64,000 nucleotides of DNA from Bacteroidaceae bacterium (GTDB lineage: Bacteria; Bacteroidota; Bacteroidia; Bacteroidales; Bacteroidaceae). The stretch is taken from positions 1-64,000 of the forward strand of contig JAFUWG010000018.1 in the NCBI GenBank assembly GCA_017483605.1, read 5' to 3'. The notes beneath the pieces are model-generated. The model had not been told where the DNA came from. It did no database searches and saw only the letters and a list, made by a program, of their open reading frames with translations. Below are positions 16,393 through 25,758 of the stretch, piece by piece (positions within the stretch are counted from its first letter, which is position 1; every line of letters begins with the position of its first letter). The position numbers and the translations under genes are program-made.

Positions 16393-17712
16393 TCATCTTG
16401 CCAACTCTTGGCACACTCGGTCTTGGTAGTTGCGGGCGACTTGGGCGGAGAGGACGCCGTTGACGAGGATGGAGAAGGCGAGCAGGTGGCCGTTGGAGGC
16501 GGTGACGTAGCCGGCGAGGGCGATGCAGCCTTCGAGGGTGCCTGTCTTGGCTCGCACGTTGCCGTGGGCGTTGCCTGTCTTCATGCGGGTGTCGAGGGTG
16601 CCGTCCACTCCGGCGATGGGGAGGGCGGGGAGGAAGTGGCGGTAGATGTGGTCGTTCTTGTAGGCGTAGCGCAGCATGGCGACTTGGGCGTCGGGGCTGA
16701 CGTAGTTGTAGAGCGAAACGCCGCTGCCGTCAGCTATCTCGACGTAAGAGGTGGAGGTGCCTGCCTTGCGAAGCACGTTTTCCACCTGTCGGGCTCCGTC
16801 GCGCCACGTGCAGTGGCGGCCTGTATTGAAGTGGGCGAGTTGGAAGAAGACTGCCTCTGCATGGAGGTTATCGGAGTTTTTGAGCATTCGCTGCATCACC
16901 TGGTCGATGGTGCGTGTCTTGGTGTAGAAGTTGTGTCCGTTGTGGGTGTATTCCTTCTGGCCGTAGTCGATGGGGGCGGCGTCGGCTCCTGTGACTTGGA
17001 GGCTTCGCAACTCTTGGGAGAGGATGGATGCGAAGTGGGTGGCGGGATGGAAGGAGGGGTCTTGGGAGTAACTGGTGAAGTTTGGTGCCGTCTTGCCTCG
17101 TTCGACCATGAGGGGGCAGAGGTAGGGTTCGTACTTGCTGGGCACGTCGTCCCAGCACCAGCCGTTGCCGTAGAGGTCGCTGCTCTTCATGCTGGCGTCG
17201 GCGTAGATTTTGCCTCGGATGGTTCGGATGCCAAGGTCGCGGATGGTGCGTGCCAGTGTACGGAGGTCGCTGATGGAGTACATGGGGTCGAAGTCGCCTA
17301 CCACGTAGATGTCGCCGACGAGGATGCTGTCGGGGGTGATGCTGCCGGTGTAGTAGGCACGGGTCTTGAACTCGTGCTGGGCACCGAGGATGCTCAGGGC
17401 TGAGATGGCGGTGAGCACTTTCTGGGTGGAGGCGGGTCGCATGACTTTGCGGTTGTTGTAGCCCCACAGGAAGGTGTCGGCGGTGAGGTCCCACACGCAG
17501 ATGCCAGTGTGGAAGTAGGCGTTGTCGGCTTCGCGAGCCAGGCGGTCGAGTTCGGTTTTGATGCGTGTGTCCCACGGCATCTGTGCGTCCTCGGGGGAGA
17601 GTGGCTCGATGCCTACGGAGTCGAGTGTGAGTGTGTCGGAGGTGTGTTCTTGTGCCTGGAGTGGCAGGAGAATTGCCAGCAGCAGGGTTATGAGCGTCGT
17701 TTTGTAATGCAT
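16393..17712 (-). CDS. dacB: D-alanyl-D-alanine carboxypeptidase/endopeptidase (PBP4, S13)
   Basis: Periplasmic class-C penicillin-binding protein that trims or cleaves peptidoglycan peptides. 439 residues from the ATG at 17712, chosen for its signal peptide (TTLITLLLAILLPLQAQ). Active-site motifs: SxxK as ASTQK (S95, K98), SxN-type as DGSGVSLYN and KTG as RAKTGTLEG. The insert domain characteristic of PBP4 lies between the first two. Its start overlaps the end of the upstream PH-domain gene by 25 bp, suggesting coupled translation. Confidence 0.9.
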   Translation of the reverse strand: MHYKTTLITLLLAILLPLQAQEHTSDTLTLDSVGIEPLSPEDAQMPWDTRIKTELDRLAREADNAYFHTGICVWDLTADTFLWGYNNRKVMRPASTQKVLTAISALSILGAQHEFKTRAYYTGSITPDSILVGDIYVVGDFDPMYSISDLRTLARTIRDLGIRTIRGKIYADASMKSSDLYGNGWCWDDVPSKYEPYLCPLMVERGKTAPNFTSYSQDPSFHPATHFASILSQELRSLQVTGADAAPIDYGQKEYTHNGHNFYTKTRTIDQVMQRMLKNSDNLHAEAVFFQLAHFNTGRHCTWRDGARQVENVLRKAGTSTSYVEIADGSGVSLYNYVSPDAQVAMLRYAYKNDHIYRHFLPALPIAGVDGTLDTRMKTGNAHGNVRAKTGTLEGCIALAGYVTASNGHLLAFSILVNGVLSAQVARNYQDRVCQELAR

Positions 17713-18101
17713 GTGATGAAGTCTTCTTCGTTTTGTGGGGTGATGTGATATTCTTTTTGGTCTTTGGTGACGACGACGAGTGAGGTTTGTCGTGCTTTGC
17801 CGCCGATTCGCCATCGGTTGATGCGGTCGATGCGGTCGATGTGGTCGAGGGGGATGGAGTGGTCTCTGGCAAATCGCCCTTTGTGGATGATGAGTCGGCG
17901 GTCGGCGGTGACGATGTAGTGGGTGTGTATCATCCGTTCGACGACGATGACCATGATGAGCAGGTCGAATGTGAGGAAGATGCCCACTCCTTGTCGGGGC
18001 ATGGCGGCTGTCTGCCAGATGAAATAAATGGCTACTGACAGCAGGGCTGCCAGTAGCACATAATGACTGATGGTTATCTTCGATTGAAATTGTCTGTTCA
18101 C
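17688..18101 (-). CDS. PH-domain (bPH-like) membrane protein
   Basis: 137 residues. Two transmembrane helices (SHYVLLAALLSVAIYFIW and GIFLTFDLLIMVIVVERM) are followed by a bacterial PH-like domain (HYIVTADRRLIIHKGRF, IPLDHIDRIDRINRW, VVTKDQKEYHITPQNEEDFI). Such small proteins sit in the inner membrane; function is unknown. It overlaps dacB at its end and lies 18 bp downstream of the M16 protease stop, so the three may form one unit. Confidence 0.8.
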   Translation of the reverse strand: MNRQFQSKITISHYVLLAALLSVAIYFIWQTAAMPRQGVGIFLTFDLLIMVIVVERMIHTHYIVTADRRLIIHKGRFARDHSIPLDHIDRIDRINRWRIGGKARQTSLVVVTKDQKEYHITPQNEEDFITCITKRRS

Positions 18102-18119
18102 GGTGAAAAGGGGTCACTT

Positions 18120-20921
18120 TTACTTTTCCACGGGGCTTGTCATGCCGACCTCGATGCGGTTGCCGCTCTTGAAGATTTTGCGAGCCGTGTCTTGAATGTC
18201 GGCAGTCGTGATGCTGTTGAGGGTCTCTTCGTAGGTGGTCACGCGGTCTTCGCCATAGAGGGCGTAGGTCACCATCTGCCCCATCCAGTAGCCGTTGTTC
18301 TTCAGGTCTTCGGTGTGCTTGCGGAGCATGTACTCCTTAGTCTTCTGGAGGTCTTCTTCCTTCGGGCCATTGTTCACCATGTCTTCCACGCCCTTATAGA
18401 CGATTTCGGTCATCTTGGCACGCTTCTCGGGAGCCGTTGGCAACTGAATCTGCATGGTTGCCTCCTCGACGGGGTAGCGGCTCATGCCGCCACTGGTGGG
18501 CACACCGTAGGCTCCGCCTTCGTCTTCGCGAACGGTCTCCGTGTAGGTCAAGTCCATGATTTGGTCGAGGATGCTGACACAGAGGGAGTTCTTGAGGTTC
18601 ACCTTCATCGGTGTGTGGTAGATGAAGAGCACGATGGCATTTGGTGTCTCTTGCTGCTTCTCGAAGACGTTGGTCACCTCGCCCTCTGCTGTCTTGAGGT
18701 CGATGAGGTTGTATTTCTCAGCGCCTTTCTTCACGGGCAGGGCACCGAGGTACTTTGCCAAGAGTGGGGCAATGGTGTCGGCATCGCAGTCGCCCACGAT
18801 GAAGAACTCGAAGTCGTCGCCGTCGGCAAAACGCTCTTTGTACAACTCGATGATGCGGTCGTAGTCAATCTTGTCGAGGTCTTCTGCCTTGGTGCGGAGG
18901 GCACGCACATTATTGTTATAGACCACCTTGGCGATGGTGTCACGCAGTGCCGTAGTGGGTTGCAGTTCTTGGTTCTGCAGGCTTGCCTTGGTACGCTGGA
19001 TGGCTGAGTTGAATGCCTCTACGTCCTTGCGGGGAGCGGTGAAATGGAGGTAGGTGAGTTGGAGCAGCGTCTCGAAGTCTTTCTTCACACATGAGCCCGA
19101 AACGTTCTCGCTGTCGCTGTCCACGCCTGTGCCCACGCTTGCCTGGATGCCAGCCAACTTTTTGCTCAGTTCGGTAGCGCTGAAGTTGCCCCATCCGCCG
19201 ACGCTCACCCAGTCGATGTTGCCTGTCTGGTCGTATTCGTCGTTGCTGTAGAGCGAAGTGCCGCCCCAACTGTTGGCCTGCATACTGATTTGGTTGGGCG
19301 AGTAGTCAGTCTTCTTCACGTGTACCTTCACGCCGTTGCTGAGGGTGATGAGTTTGGCACCAAACTGGTCATCCTTGATTTTCTTCACCTTGCCGGGCTT
19401 TGGCATCTTCTCGATGAGCGGTTCGTCATTCACCTCTTCCTTCAGTGGCTCGATGTCTTCTTGCTCCACTTCTGCCATCCAACTGAGGATGTCTTCTTTG
19501 GTGGGCAAGATGTTGCCTTCCTTGTCGGCGGCGAAGATGGCTGCGGCAAAGTTGGAGTCGGGCATCTGTTGCAGAATCTGGTTGACCATGTCCACATTCG
19601 TCATGGGCACAATCTGGTTGTAGGCGGCATATTCCCATTCGATGCCAGGCATTGGCTCGTTGTCAATGAAGTGGCGGACACACTCGTTCACGTAGGTGCC
19701 ACTACGTACCTTGTCACGCTTCTGATAGGCACTCTCTATCTGCGAGAGGTATTCGGACTTGAAACGCTCGTACTCTCCTGCGGTGAAGCCAAACTTCTTG
19801 GCACGGAGAATCTCGCGGTAGAGTGCCTGAATGCCCTGCTTGTATTCGTTTTCCTTGATGATGACCGAGCCGTCGAAAGCAGCCTTGGTCTTCGACACCA
19901 CATAGTCGCCATAGCCGAAACCTGCGTTGATGAACGGAGCGTTCTCTTTCTGCAGAATGTCGCTGATGCGTTCTTCAAACATGCTGGACATGGCACCCGT
20001 GAGGAGGTTCACCATCTGATACTGAATGGTGTTCTTCTGTTCCCGTGGGAAAGCGTCATCCTTCCACATCAGCATGGCGATGTTTCGGGTCTGTTCCTTG
20101 TCCTTGTTGATGGACACGAGCGGCTCTGTGGTGTCAGGCACAGGGAAGTATTCAAACGGAGCAGCATCGGCATCCGCTGGCTGGATGTCGGCGAAGACGG
20201 TCTTTATTTTCTGCTCCATCTCATCCACGTCGATGTCGCCCACAATCACGATGCCCTGAAGGTCAGGACGATACCACTTGCGGTAGTAACTGCGCAGGTC
20301 GTCGTGCGGGAAGTTCATCACGATGTCCATGGTGCCGATGGGCAGACGCACACCGTACTTGCTGCCCGGGTAGAGTTCTGGCAGCGCCTTCTCGTACATA
20401 CGCATCATGGCAGAACTCCGCATACGCCACTCCTCGTTGATGACACCACGCTCCTTGTCAATCTCCTTGCCTTCGAGCAGGAGGTCGTGGCTCCAGTCGT
20501 GCAGGATGAGCAGACAAGAGTCGAGGGCTCCAGGCGTCTCCACGTTCACATTGTCGATGTTATACACCGTTTCGTCAAAGGAGGTGTAGGCGTTCAAGTT
20601 CTCACCGAACTTCACGCCGATGCTCTCCAGATACTTCTTCAGACGGTCGCCAGGGAAGTTCGTGGTGCCGTTGAAGCACATGTGCTCCAAGAAGTGAGCC
20701 AAACCCCGCTGATTCTCCTCCTCCTGCACCGAGCCCACCTTCTGGGCGATGTAGAAGAAAGCCCGTTTCTCAGGCCACTCGTTGTGACGCAGGTAGTAAG
20801 TCAATCCATTGGGCAATGTACCCTTGCGTACAGCAGGATCCATTGGTACGGTCATGTCTTGTGCCCAGGCACAGCCCATCGAGGCAACCAACACGGCCAT
20901 TGCAAAAAGTAATTTTCTCAT
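18120..20921 (-). CDS. M16 family zinc metalloprotease (insulinase/PqqL-like)
   Basis: 933 residues with signal peptide (LLFAMAVLVASMGCAWAQ). The inverted zinc motif HxxEH is HFLEH (H76, E79, H80), and a distal Glu is in GVINEEWRMR. A second, inactive M16 half occupies the C-terminal part (from about 500), as in two-domain clamshell proteases. Predicted periplasmic, degrading peptides; PqqL-like members process peptides taken up by TonB systems, but no such partner is adjacent. It follows nadB after 47 bp on the same strand. Confidence 0.9.
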   Translation of the reverse strand: MRKLLFAMAVLVASMGCAWAQDMTVPMDPAVRKGTLPNGLTYYLRHNEWPEKRAFFYIAQKVGSVQEEENQRGLAHFLEHMCFNGTTNFPGDRLKKYLESIGVKFGENLNAYTSFDETVYNIDNVNVETPGALDSCLLILHDWSHDLLLEGKEIDKERGVINEEWRMRSSAMMRMYEKALPELYPGSKYGVRLPIGTMDIVMNFPHDDLRSYYRKWYRPDLQGIVIVGDIDVDEMEQKIKTVFADIQPADADAAPFEYFPVPDTTEPLVSINKDKEQTRNIAMLMWKDDAFPREQKNTIQYQMVNLLTGAMSSMFEERISDILQKENAPFINAGFGYGDYVVSKTKAAFDGSVIIKENEYKQGIQALYREILRAKKFGFTAGEYERFKSEYLSQIESAYQKRDKVRSGTYVNECVRHFIDNEPMPGIEWEYAAYNQIVPMTNVDMVNQILQQMPDSNFAAAIFAADKEGNILPTKEDILSWMAEVEQEDIEPLKEEVNDEPLIEKMPKPGKVKKIKDDQFGAKLITLSNGVKVHVKKTDYSPNQISMQANSWGGTSLYSNDEYDQTGNIDWVSVGGWGNFSATELSKKLAGIQASVGTGVDSDSENVSGSCVKKDFETLLQLTYLHFTAPRKDVEAFNSAIQRTKASLQNQELQPTTALRDTIAKVVYNNNVRALRTKAEDLDKIDYDRIIELYKERFADGDDFEFFIVGDCDADTIAPLLAKYLGALPVKKGAEKYNLIDLKTAEGEVTNVFEKQQETPNAIVLFIYHTPMKVNLKNSLCVSILDQIMDLTYTETVREDEGGAYGVPTSGGMSRYPVEEATMQIQLPTAPEKRAKMTEIVYKGVEDMVNNGPKEEDLQKTKEYMLRKHTEDLKNNGYWMGQMVTYALYGEDRVTTYEETLNSITTADIQDTARKIFKSGNRIEVGMTSPVEK

Positions 20922-20968
20922 GATTATTGAAATTTTCGCAAGTTCTGTATGTCTTGTAGATAGTAAGA

Positions 20969-22558
20969 TTATTTCTTGTCCAGTGCATGTTTCGCGTAGT
21001 CCACCGTGTAGTGCAAGCCGCGGCTCTCCTTGCGTTCGAGTGCTTGGCGAGTGATGAGGTAGCCCACGTTAATCATGTTGCGGAGTTCGCAGATGTCGCG
21101 AGTTGGTTTGACACGCTTGAAGAGGTGTTCCGTCTCTTCGTAGAGCAGGTCGAGACGCTCCCACGCACGGTGCAGACGCAGGTCGCTACGGACGATGCCC
21201 ACGTAGGTGGACATGATTTGCCCCACCTCCTTCACGTCTTGAGCGATAAGCACCTTCTCTTCGTTCGTCATCGTGCCTTCATCGTTCCATTCTGGCACCT
21301 TCTCATTGAAGTCATACTGGTCAATCACCTCCAGCGAGTGCTTGGCAGCCGCATCAGCATAGACCACCGCCTCAATCAGCGAGTTGGAAGCCAGACGGTT
21401 GCCACCATGCAATCCTGTGCATGAACATTCGCCCACCGCATACAGCCGCTTGATGCTCGACTGCCCATCCAAATCGACCTTGATGCCGCCACACATGTAG
21501 TGAGCCGACGGAGCCACAGGGATGTAGTCCTTCGTGATGTCGATGCCGATGCTGAGACACTTCGCATAGATGTTCGGGAAGTGGTGCTTCGTCTCCTCAG
21601 GGTCTTTATGCGTCACGTCCAGACACACGTGGTCCAGCGCGTGAATCTTCATCTCGTTGTCGATGGCACGAGCCACGATGTCACGCGGAGCGAGGCTCAG
21701 CCGCTCGTCATACTTCTGCATGAACTCCTCGCCACTGGGCAGACGCAGGATGCCGCCGTAGCCACGCATCGCCTCTGTGATGAGGTAGGCGGGATGCGTC
21801 TCGGCTGGGTTGAACAACACCGTCGGGTGGAACTGCACAAACTCCATGTCCTTCACCTTGCCCTTCGCACGATACACCATCGCGATGCCGTCGCCCGTGG
21901 CGATGTTCGGGTTCGACGTCGTCGCATAGATGGCACCCGTGCCACCCGTAGCCATCAGCGTCACCTTCGACAAGTAAGTGTCCACCTTGCCCGTCTCAGG
22001 GTTCAGCACGTAAGCCCCGAAGCACTCAATGTCGGGCGTGCGACGCGTCACACGAATGCCCAAGTGGTGCTGCGTGATGATTTCCACCGCAAAATGATGC
22101 TCCAGCACCTCAATGTCAGGATGGTTGCGAACCGCCTCCATCAGTCCACGCTGAATCTCCGCACCCGTGTCGTCCGCATGATGCAAGATGCGGAACTCCG
22201 AGTGCCCGCCCTCACGGTGCAGGTCGAAAGAGCCGTCCTCCTTCTTGTCGAAGTTCACGCCCCATTTCAGCAAGTCCTTGATGCCTTGGGGACCGCCCAT
22301 CACCACCTGCTTCACCGCCTCCGGGTCACTAATCCAGTCGCCCGCAATCATCGTGTCCTCAATGTGCTTGTCGAAGTTATCCACCAGCAGATTCGTCACC
22401 GAGGCAATGCCTCCCTGAGCCTTTGCCGTGTTCGCCTCTTCCAGCGTTGTCTTGCAGATGATGGCAATCTTGCCCCGTTTTGCTTCCGCCACCTTCAGGG
22501 CATAACTCATACCGGCTACACCTGAGCCAATGATGAGAAAATCGTATTTCTTAGTCAT
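20969..22558 (-). CDS. nadB: L-aspartate oxidase
   Basis: FAD enzyme that oxidises aspartate to iminoaspartate, the first step of de novo NAD synthesis. 529 residues from the ATG at 22558. The FAD-binding segment FLIIGSGVAGMSYALKVAE is at 6-24; KAQGGIASV, the HREGGHSEFRI active-site region, GEFMQKYDERLSLAPRDIVARA (in part) and HGGNRLASNSLIEAVVYA are all present. The C-terminal ESRGLHYTVDY matches NadB rather than the Sdh/Frd flavoprotein. nadA and nadC are not in the window. Confidence 0.93.
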   Translation of the reverse strand: MTKKYDFLIIGSGVAGMSYALKVAEAKRGKIAIICKTTLEEANTAKAQGGIASVTNLLVDNFDKHIEDTMIAGDWISDPEAVKQVVMGGPQGIKDLLKWGVNFDKKEDGSFDLHREGGHSEFRILHHADDTGAEIQRGLMEAVRNHPDIEVLEHHFAVEIITQHHLGIRVTRRTPDIECFGAYVLNPETGKVDTYLSKVTLMATGGTGAIYATTSNPNIATGDGIAMVYRAKGKVKDMEFVQFHPTVLFNPAETHPAYLITEAMRGYGGILRLPSGEEFMQKYDERLSLAPRDIVARAIDNEMKIHALDHVCLDVTHKDPEETKHHFPNIYAKCLSIGIDITKDYIPVAPSAHYMCGGIKVDLDGQSSIKRLYAVGECSCTGLHGGNRLASNSLIEAVVYADAAAKHSLEVIDQYDFNEKVPEWNDEGTMTNEEKVLIAQDVKEVGQIMSTYVGIVRSDLRLHRAWERLDLLYEETEHLFKRVKPTRDICELRNMINVGYLITRQALERKESRGLHYTVDYAKHALDKK

Positions 22559-22579
22559 GGTTAGTTTATTTTTGACATG

Positions 22580-22587
22580 CAAAGGTA
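22580..22587 (-). promoter_or_regulatory. TACCTTTG -7 box for nadB
   Basis: Minus-strand TAnnTTTG, 21 bases upstream of the nadB ATG. Confidence 0.55.
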
Positions 22588-22713
22588 GTATTTTTTTCAT
22601 TGATAATTCATCATTTGCCATTGATAAATCGCCATCCACGGTGCTTTTTTGCTGAAAAACATTCCGAATGGTCAATTATCCATTATAAATTATGAATTAT
22701 CAATTAAAATTAC

Positions 22714-22721
22714 TACCTTTG
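22714..22721 (+). promoter_or_regulatory. TACCTTTG -7 box directly before the methyltransferase ATG
   Basis: The box ends only 4 bases before the ATG at 22726. In Bacteroidetes transcription starts a few bases after this box, so the mRNA would be leaderless if this ATG is used. Confidence 0.5.
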
Positions 22722-22725
22722 CCTC

Positions 22726-23613
22726 ATGGCAGCCAAAAACAACAGGACACTTCACGTATCGGATGCGGAGCGAGAGACGCTTTTGCAGATGGTGGACGGA
22801 AAGTCCATCATTCATGCCGACACGCTCCATGCACTTGGCAGCCTTCCCGACGGTTTTGCCCAACTCATCATCGTTGACCCACCTTATAATTTGCAACGTG
22901 ACTTCGGCGGCAACAAGTTCAAAGCCATTTCCCCCGAAGCCTACGAGGCGTATCTGCGTAGTTGGTTCCATCCTCTGTGCGACAAGTTGGCTCCCAATGG
23001 CACCCTCTACATGTGCGGCGACTGGCGATGTTCGTCGTCCATGCAGCGAGTCATCCAGGAGCGGCTCACCATCCTCAACCGCATCACATGGCAACGGGAG
23101 AAAGGGCGTGGGGCTGCCCGCAACTGGAAAAACTCGATGGAGGACATTTGGTTTGCCGTTAAGAATCCCAAAGACTACTATTTCAACGTTGAGGCAGTGA
23201 AGCAACGTCGCCGCGTTCTTGCCCCCTATCGGCAGGAGGGCCTGCCCAAAGACTGGGAAGAGACTCCCCACGGGCGTTTCCGCACCACCTTCCCCAGCAA
23301 CTTTTGGGACGACATCTCCGTGCCTTTCTGGTCGATGCCCGAAAACACCGACCATCCCACCCAGAAGCCCGAAAAACTTCTTGCCAAACTCATCCTTGCT
23401 TCCTCCCGCGAGGGCGACATGGTTTTCGACCCCTTCCTCGGCAGCGGCACCACCGCCGTCGTTGCCAAAAAGTTACATCGCCGCTATTGTGGCATCGAAC
23501 ACCATCTCGACTATTGTCTCCTCGCCGCCAAACGTCTCCTCCTTGCCGATGTCGACACCACCATCCAGGGCTATTCCGATGGTATGTTTTGGGAACGTCA
23601 TAGTGGGAAATGA
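22726..23613 (+). CDS. Orphan beta-class DNA methyltransferase (N6-adenine or N4-cytosine)
   Basis: 295 residues. Catalytic DPPY (51-54) comes before the SAM-binding DPFLGSGTT (235-243), the beta-class order. A target-recognition region fills about 120-200 (WQREKGRGAARNWKNSMEDI, then FPSNFWDDISVPFWSMPENT). HPTQKPEKLL is the usual segment before motif I. No restriction endonuclease or specificity gene is near, so it is a solitary methylase, which in other bacteria can control replication, repair or expression. The recognised sequence cannot be deduced. It is divergent from nadB. Confidence 0.88.
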   Translation: MAAKNNRTLHVSDAERETLLQMVDGKSIIHADTLHALGSLPDGFAQLIIVDPPYNLQRDFGGNKFKAISPEAYEAYLRSWFHPLCDKLAPNGTLYMCGDWRCSSSMQRVIQERLTILNRITWQREKGRGAARNWKNSMEDIWFAVKNPKDYYFNVEAVKQRRRVLAPYRQEGLPKDWEETPHGRFRTTFPSNFWDDISVPFWSMPENTDHPTQKPEKLLAKLILASSREGDMVFDPFLGSGTTAVVAKKLHRRYCGIEHHLDYCLLAAKRLLLADVDTTIQGYSDGMFWERHSGK

Positions 23614-23629
23614 CCCTCTGTGTGGAAAT

Positions 23630-23692
23630 CGTACCCCTCGACTACGGCATGACGTACCCGAGGGGTACGGTGGGGTGTACCCCTCGGGTACG
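23630..23692. repeat. Triple-palindrome array D (GTACCC family)
   Basis: 17-bp units start at 23630 (imperfect), 23653 (CGTACCCGAGGGGTACG) and 23676 (TGTACCCCTCGGGTACG), exactly 23 bp apart. The sequence is unrelated to family 1 but the geometry is the same. It lies between the convergent methyltransferase and FHA-like genes. Confidence 0.8.
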
Positions 23693-23714
23693 CTTAAAAG
23701 AAGGTATGGATGTT

Positions 23715-24158
23715 TCAAACCAATGGTTCCGTTTCTGTCTTTACTGCAATTTCGATGCTTCCCACCTGAATCACATCCCCGTCTTTCAGTTCCACGCCCT
23801 CCTCATCCTCAATGGGCACACCGTTTACCATTGTAGCCCTTTCGGGCATTCGCCAATCGTATGTGGGACGTGCAGGACGGAGATTCACACACCTGCCCAT
23901 GCACATGCTGCAAGCGTGTTGCAGATGCGAGCGGATGCCCTTGGGACAGTCCGTCCTCCATTGCCCGTTCTGCACCTTCCACCCCTCGCCACTTCGGACA
24001 AACTGGCATTGAAACACGTCCAGTTCCTCATCTTCCAACGCCACTACATTGTATGCCGCCTCCGACATCCTGCCCAGCGTGACAATCCGCCGCCCCACCG
24101 ACAGCAGGCTCTCCAAGTCGGTCTTTTGACCTTTTATGTCAATATACGTTTTCATCAT
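23715..24158 (-). CDS. FHA-like domain protein
   Basis: 147 residues from the ATG at 24158 (a second ATG follows at 24155). The start is SVGRRIVTLGR, and the end is the strand pattern of a forkhead-associated fold (MVNGVPIEDEEGVELKDGDVIQVGSIEIAV). A short Cys-containing region (HACSMCMGRC) sits in the middle; with only three close Cys it may not bind metal. FHA domains bind phosphothreonine, but the Ser/Arg binding residues are not evident here, so it may only share the fold. No kinase is adjacent. Cytoplasmic, function unknown. Confidence 0.6.
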   Translation of the reverse strand: MMKTYIDIKGQKTDLESLLSVGRRIVTLGRMSEAAYNVVALEDEELDVFQCQFVRSGEGWKVQNGQWRTDCPKGIRSHLQHACSMCMGRCVNLRPARPTYDWRMPERATMVNGVPIEDEEGVELKDGDVIQVGSIEIAVKTETEPLV

Positions 24159-24259
24159 GTTACATGGATTTTCATCATTCTTTTTGCAAAAGTACGCATT
24201 TCCCCTTTCTTCTCCAAACAAATTTCATACCAAACACATGATTTTCTCAAAAAGTGTTG

Positions 24260-24267
24260 TATCTTTG
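24260..24267 (+). promoter_or_regulatory. TATCTTTG -7 box for the aspartyl protease gene
   Basis: TAnnTTTG 24 bases before the ATG at 24292. Confidence 0.55.
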
Positions 24268-24291
24268 TCCCCAAAAACATCAAGAAAAAAG

Positions 24292-25563
24292 ATGACTCAG
24301 TTATTAGAAAAGAAAAAAGCATTTACCCTTTTGTTCGTTCTGTGCATGGCGGTTCTTCCCACCCTTGCCCAGCAGAATGTCAATGCTTGGCTATTAGACC
24401 GTTTTGAGGCTGCGAGGAGTTGGCGACAGGTGGATTTTGAGGCCATGATGGACACCGCCATGCTGAATAAAGATGTGGATGCATTACTAAAATGTTTGGT
24501 TGTGATAGAGTATAACAAATCTTTTGGTGCGGACAGTACGGCTTTAATCATGGTGGATTGGCTGCTCGAAAACGGAACGAATGAACGAATCAAAGGAGTT
24601 GTGGATTATTTGTTGGATACGAAATATAAGTTGGCGAGGATGCAGAATCGGTATGATGAGATAGAAGAAATGGCAAACTACTTGGATAGGCGTTGGCAAG
24701 AAAATCCAGACCTGAAAAAGAAAGCGGAACATTGGCATCGATTGGCAAAGGCGGGAAGAGATATTCCCCCTGTGACGATTCGTCGCAGAAGCGACGTCAC
24801 TTCGCTGGAACTTTATCGGCAGGAAAAAAACAGACACCTCATCAATGTCCGTGCAGATGTGGGCCAGACGAAAGATGGAAGATTCATTATCGACACGGGA
24901 TACACGTCAAGCATGATGCTTTATCGTCATGCAGCGGAAAAAATAGGAGTTAGGTTACTGCCCGACTCAACTTTTGTGGTTTCTGGTCGTTCTCCCGATA
25001 CTACATATTTGATGCAAATGGGCGTTTTGGATAGCGTTCGGATAGGTGACATCACGCTATATCATCTTCCTGTGTGCATTTCGGACGAACCTGTTAAATA
25101 TGAAGCGGACGGTTTTATTGGAACTCCTGATTTGGCACGCTTGGAATACATGGAACTGTCGCAAGACAGCATCACATTCCGTTATCCTGTGCCAGAGAAA
25201 ACGGACGATGTGAACTTTAGGATGAATGCAGGAGACCAAGGTGACCGTTGTATTATTATGTCTGGTTTGTTAGACGCCCATCCCTTTTCTTTTTTGTTTG
25301 ATACAGGTGCAGATTGGTTCATTTTCCCTCCTCGATATGCAAGTCGTAAGAATGGGCTATATGCTAATATTGGTGGGCAAACACTTTGGCTGGAGAACCT
25401 TTTCGGCCATTCTTTCATCCCCTATGAAGATTCTCTTGGAATTTTTGGTTCTCCCTTATTGATGGCTTTCAAAAAAATATGTTTCAATTTCCGTGATTCC
25501 CATGTTGACTATGTTCCGAAAGAAGATGCTGACGTGATGATGTTTCGGGTGAAAGACAGATAG
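24292..25563 (+). CDS. Exported retropepsin-like aspartyl protease
   Basis: 423 residues from the ATG at 24292, chosen for its signal peptide (AFTLLFVLCMAVLPTLAQQ) and upstream promoter. A helical N-terminal part (30-160) precedes two aspartyl-protease halves: FIIDTGYTS (D201) and FLFDTGADW (D337). Each half is of the gag-polyprotein/retropepsin-like type. With both DTG motifs in one chain it could act as a monomer. Bacteroidetes carry many such exported proteins; substrates are unknown. It reads away from the FHA-like gene. Confidence 0.8.
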   Translation: MTQLLEKKKAFTLLFVLCMAVLPTLAQQNVNAWLLDRFEAARSWRQVDFEAMMDTAMLNKDVDALLKCLVVIEYNKSFGADSTALIMVDWLLENGTNERIKGVVDYLLDTKYKLARMQNRYDEIEEMANYLDRRWQENPDLKKKAEHWHRLAKAGRDIPPVTIRRRSDVTSLELYRQEKNRHLINVRADVGQTKDGRFIIDTGYTSSMMLYRHAAEKIGVRLLPDSTFVVSGRSPDTTYLMQMGVLDSVRIGDITLYHLPVCISDEPVKYEADGFIGTPDLARLEYMELSQDSITFRYPVPEKTDDVNFRMNAGDQGDRCIIMSGLLDAHPFSFLFDTGADWFIFPPRYASRKNGLYANIGGQTLWLENLFGHSFIPYEDSLGIFGSPLLMAFKKICFNFRDSHVDYVPKEDADVMMFRVKDR

Positions 25564-25687
25564 TGATTTGTGACCCTCTTTTTGAAGGATGAGGTTTCAA
25601 TCTCATCACTTGGAGCACTTGTACTTGCTGGTTGACCCTATACATAGTGGAAAATAATACCTGATTTCAAAATTCTTGGCCGAAATG

Positions 25688-25717
25688 TTTGAAAAAGAAA
25701 AAAATGTTGTACATTTG
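25688..25717 (+). promoter_or_regulatory. TTTG-N18-TACATTTG promoter upstream of the reverse-transcriptase pair
   Basis: TTTG at 25688-25691 and TACATTTG at 25710-25717, 41 bases before the ATG at 25759. Confidence 0.6.
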
Positions 25718-25758
25718 CAATCGATAAACAAAGGAACTCATTTTAAAAGTATAAAACA

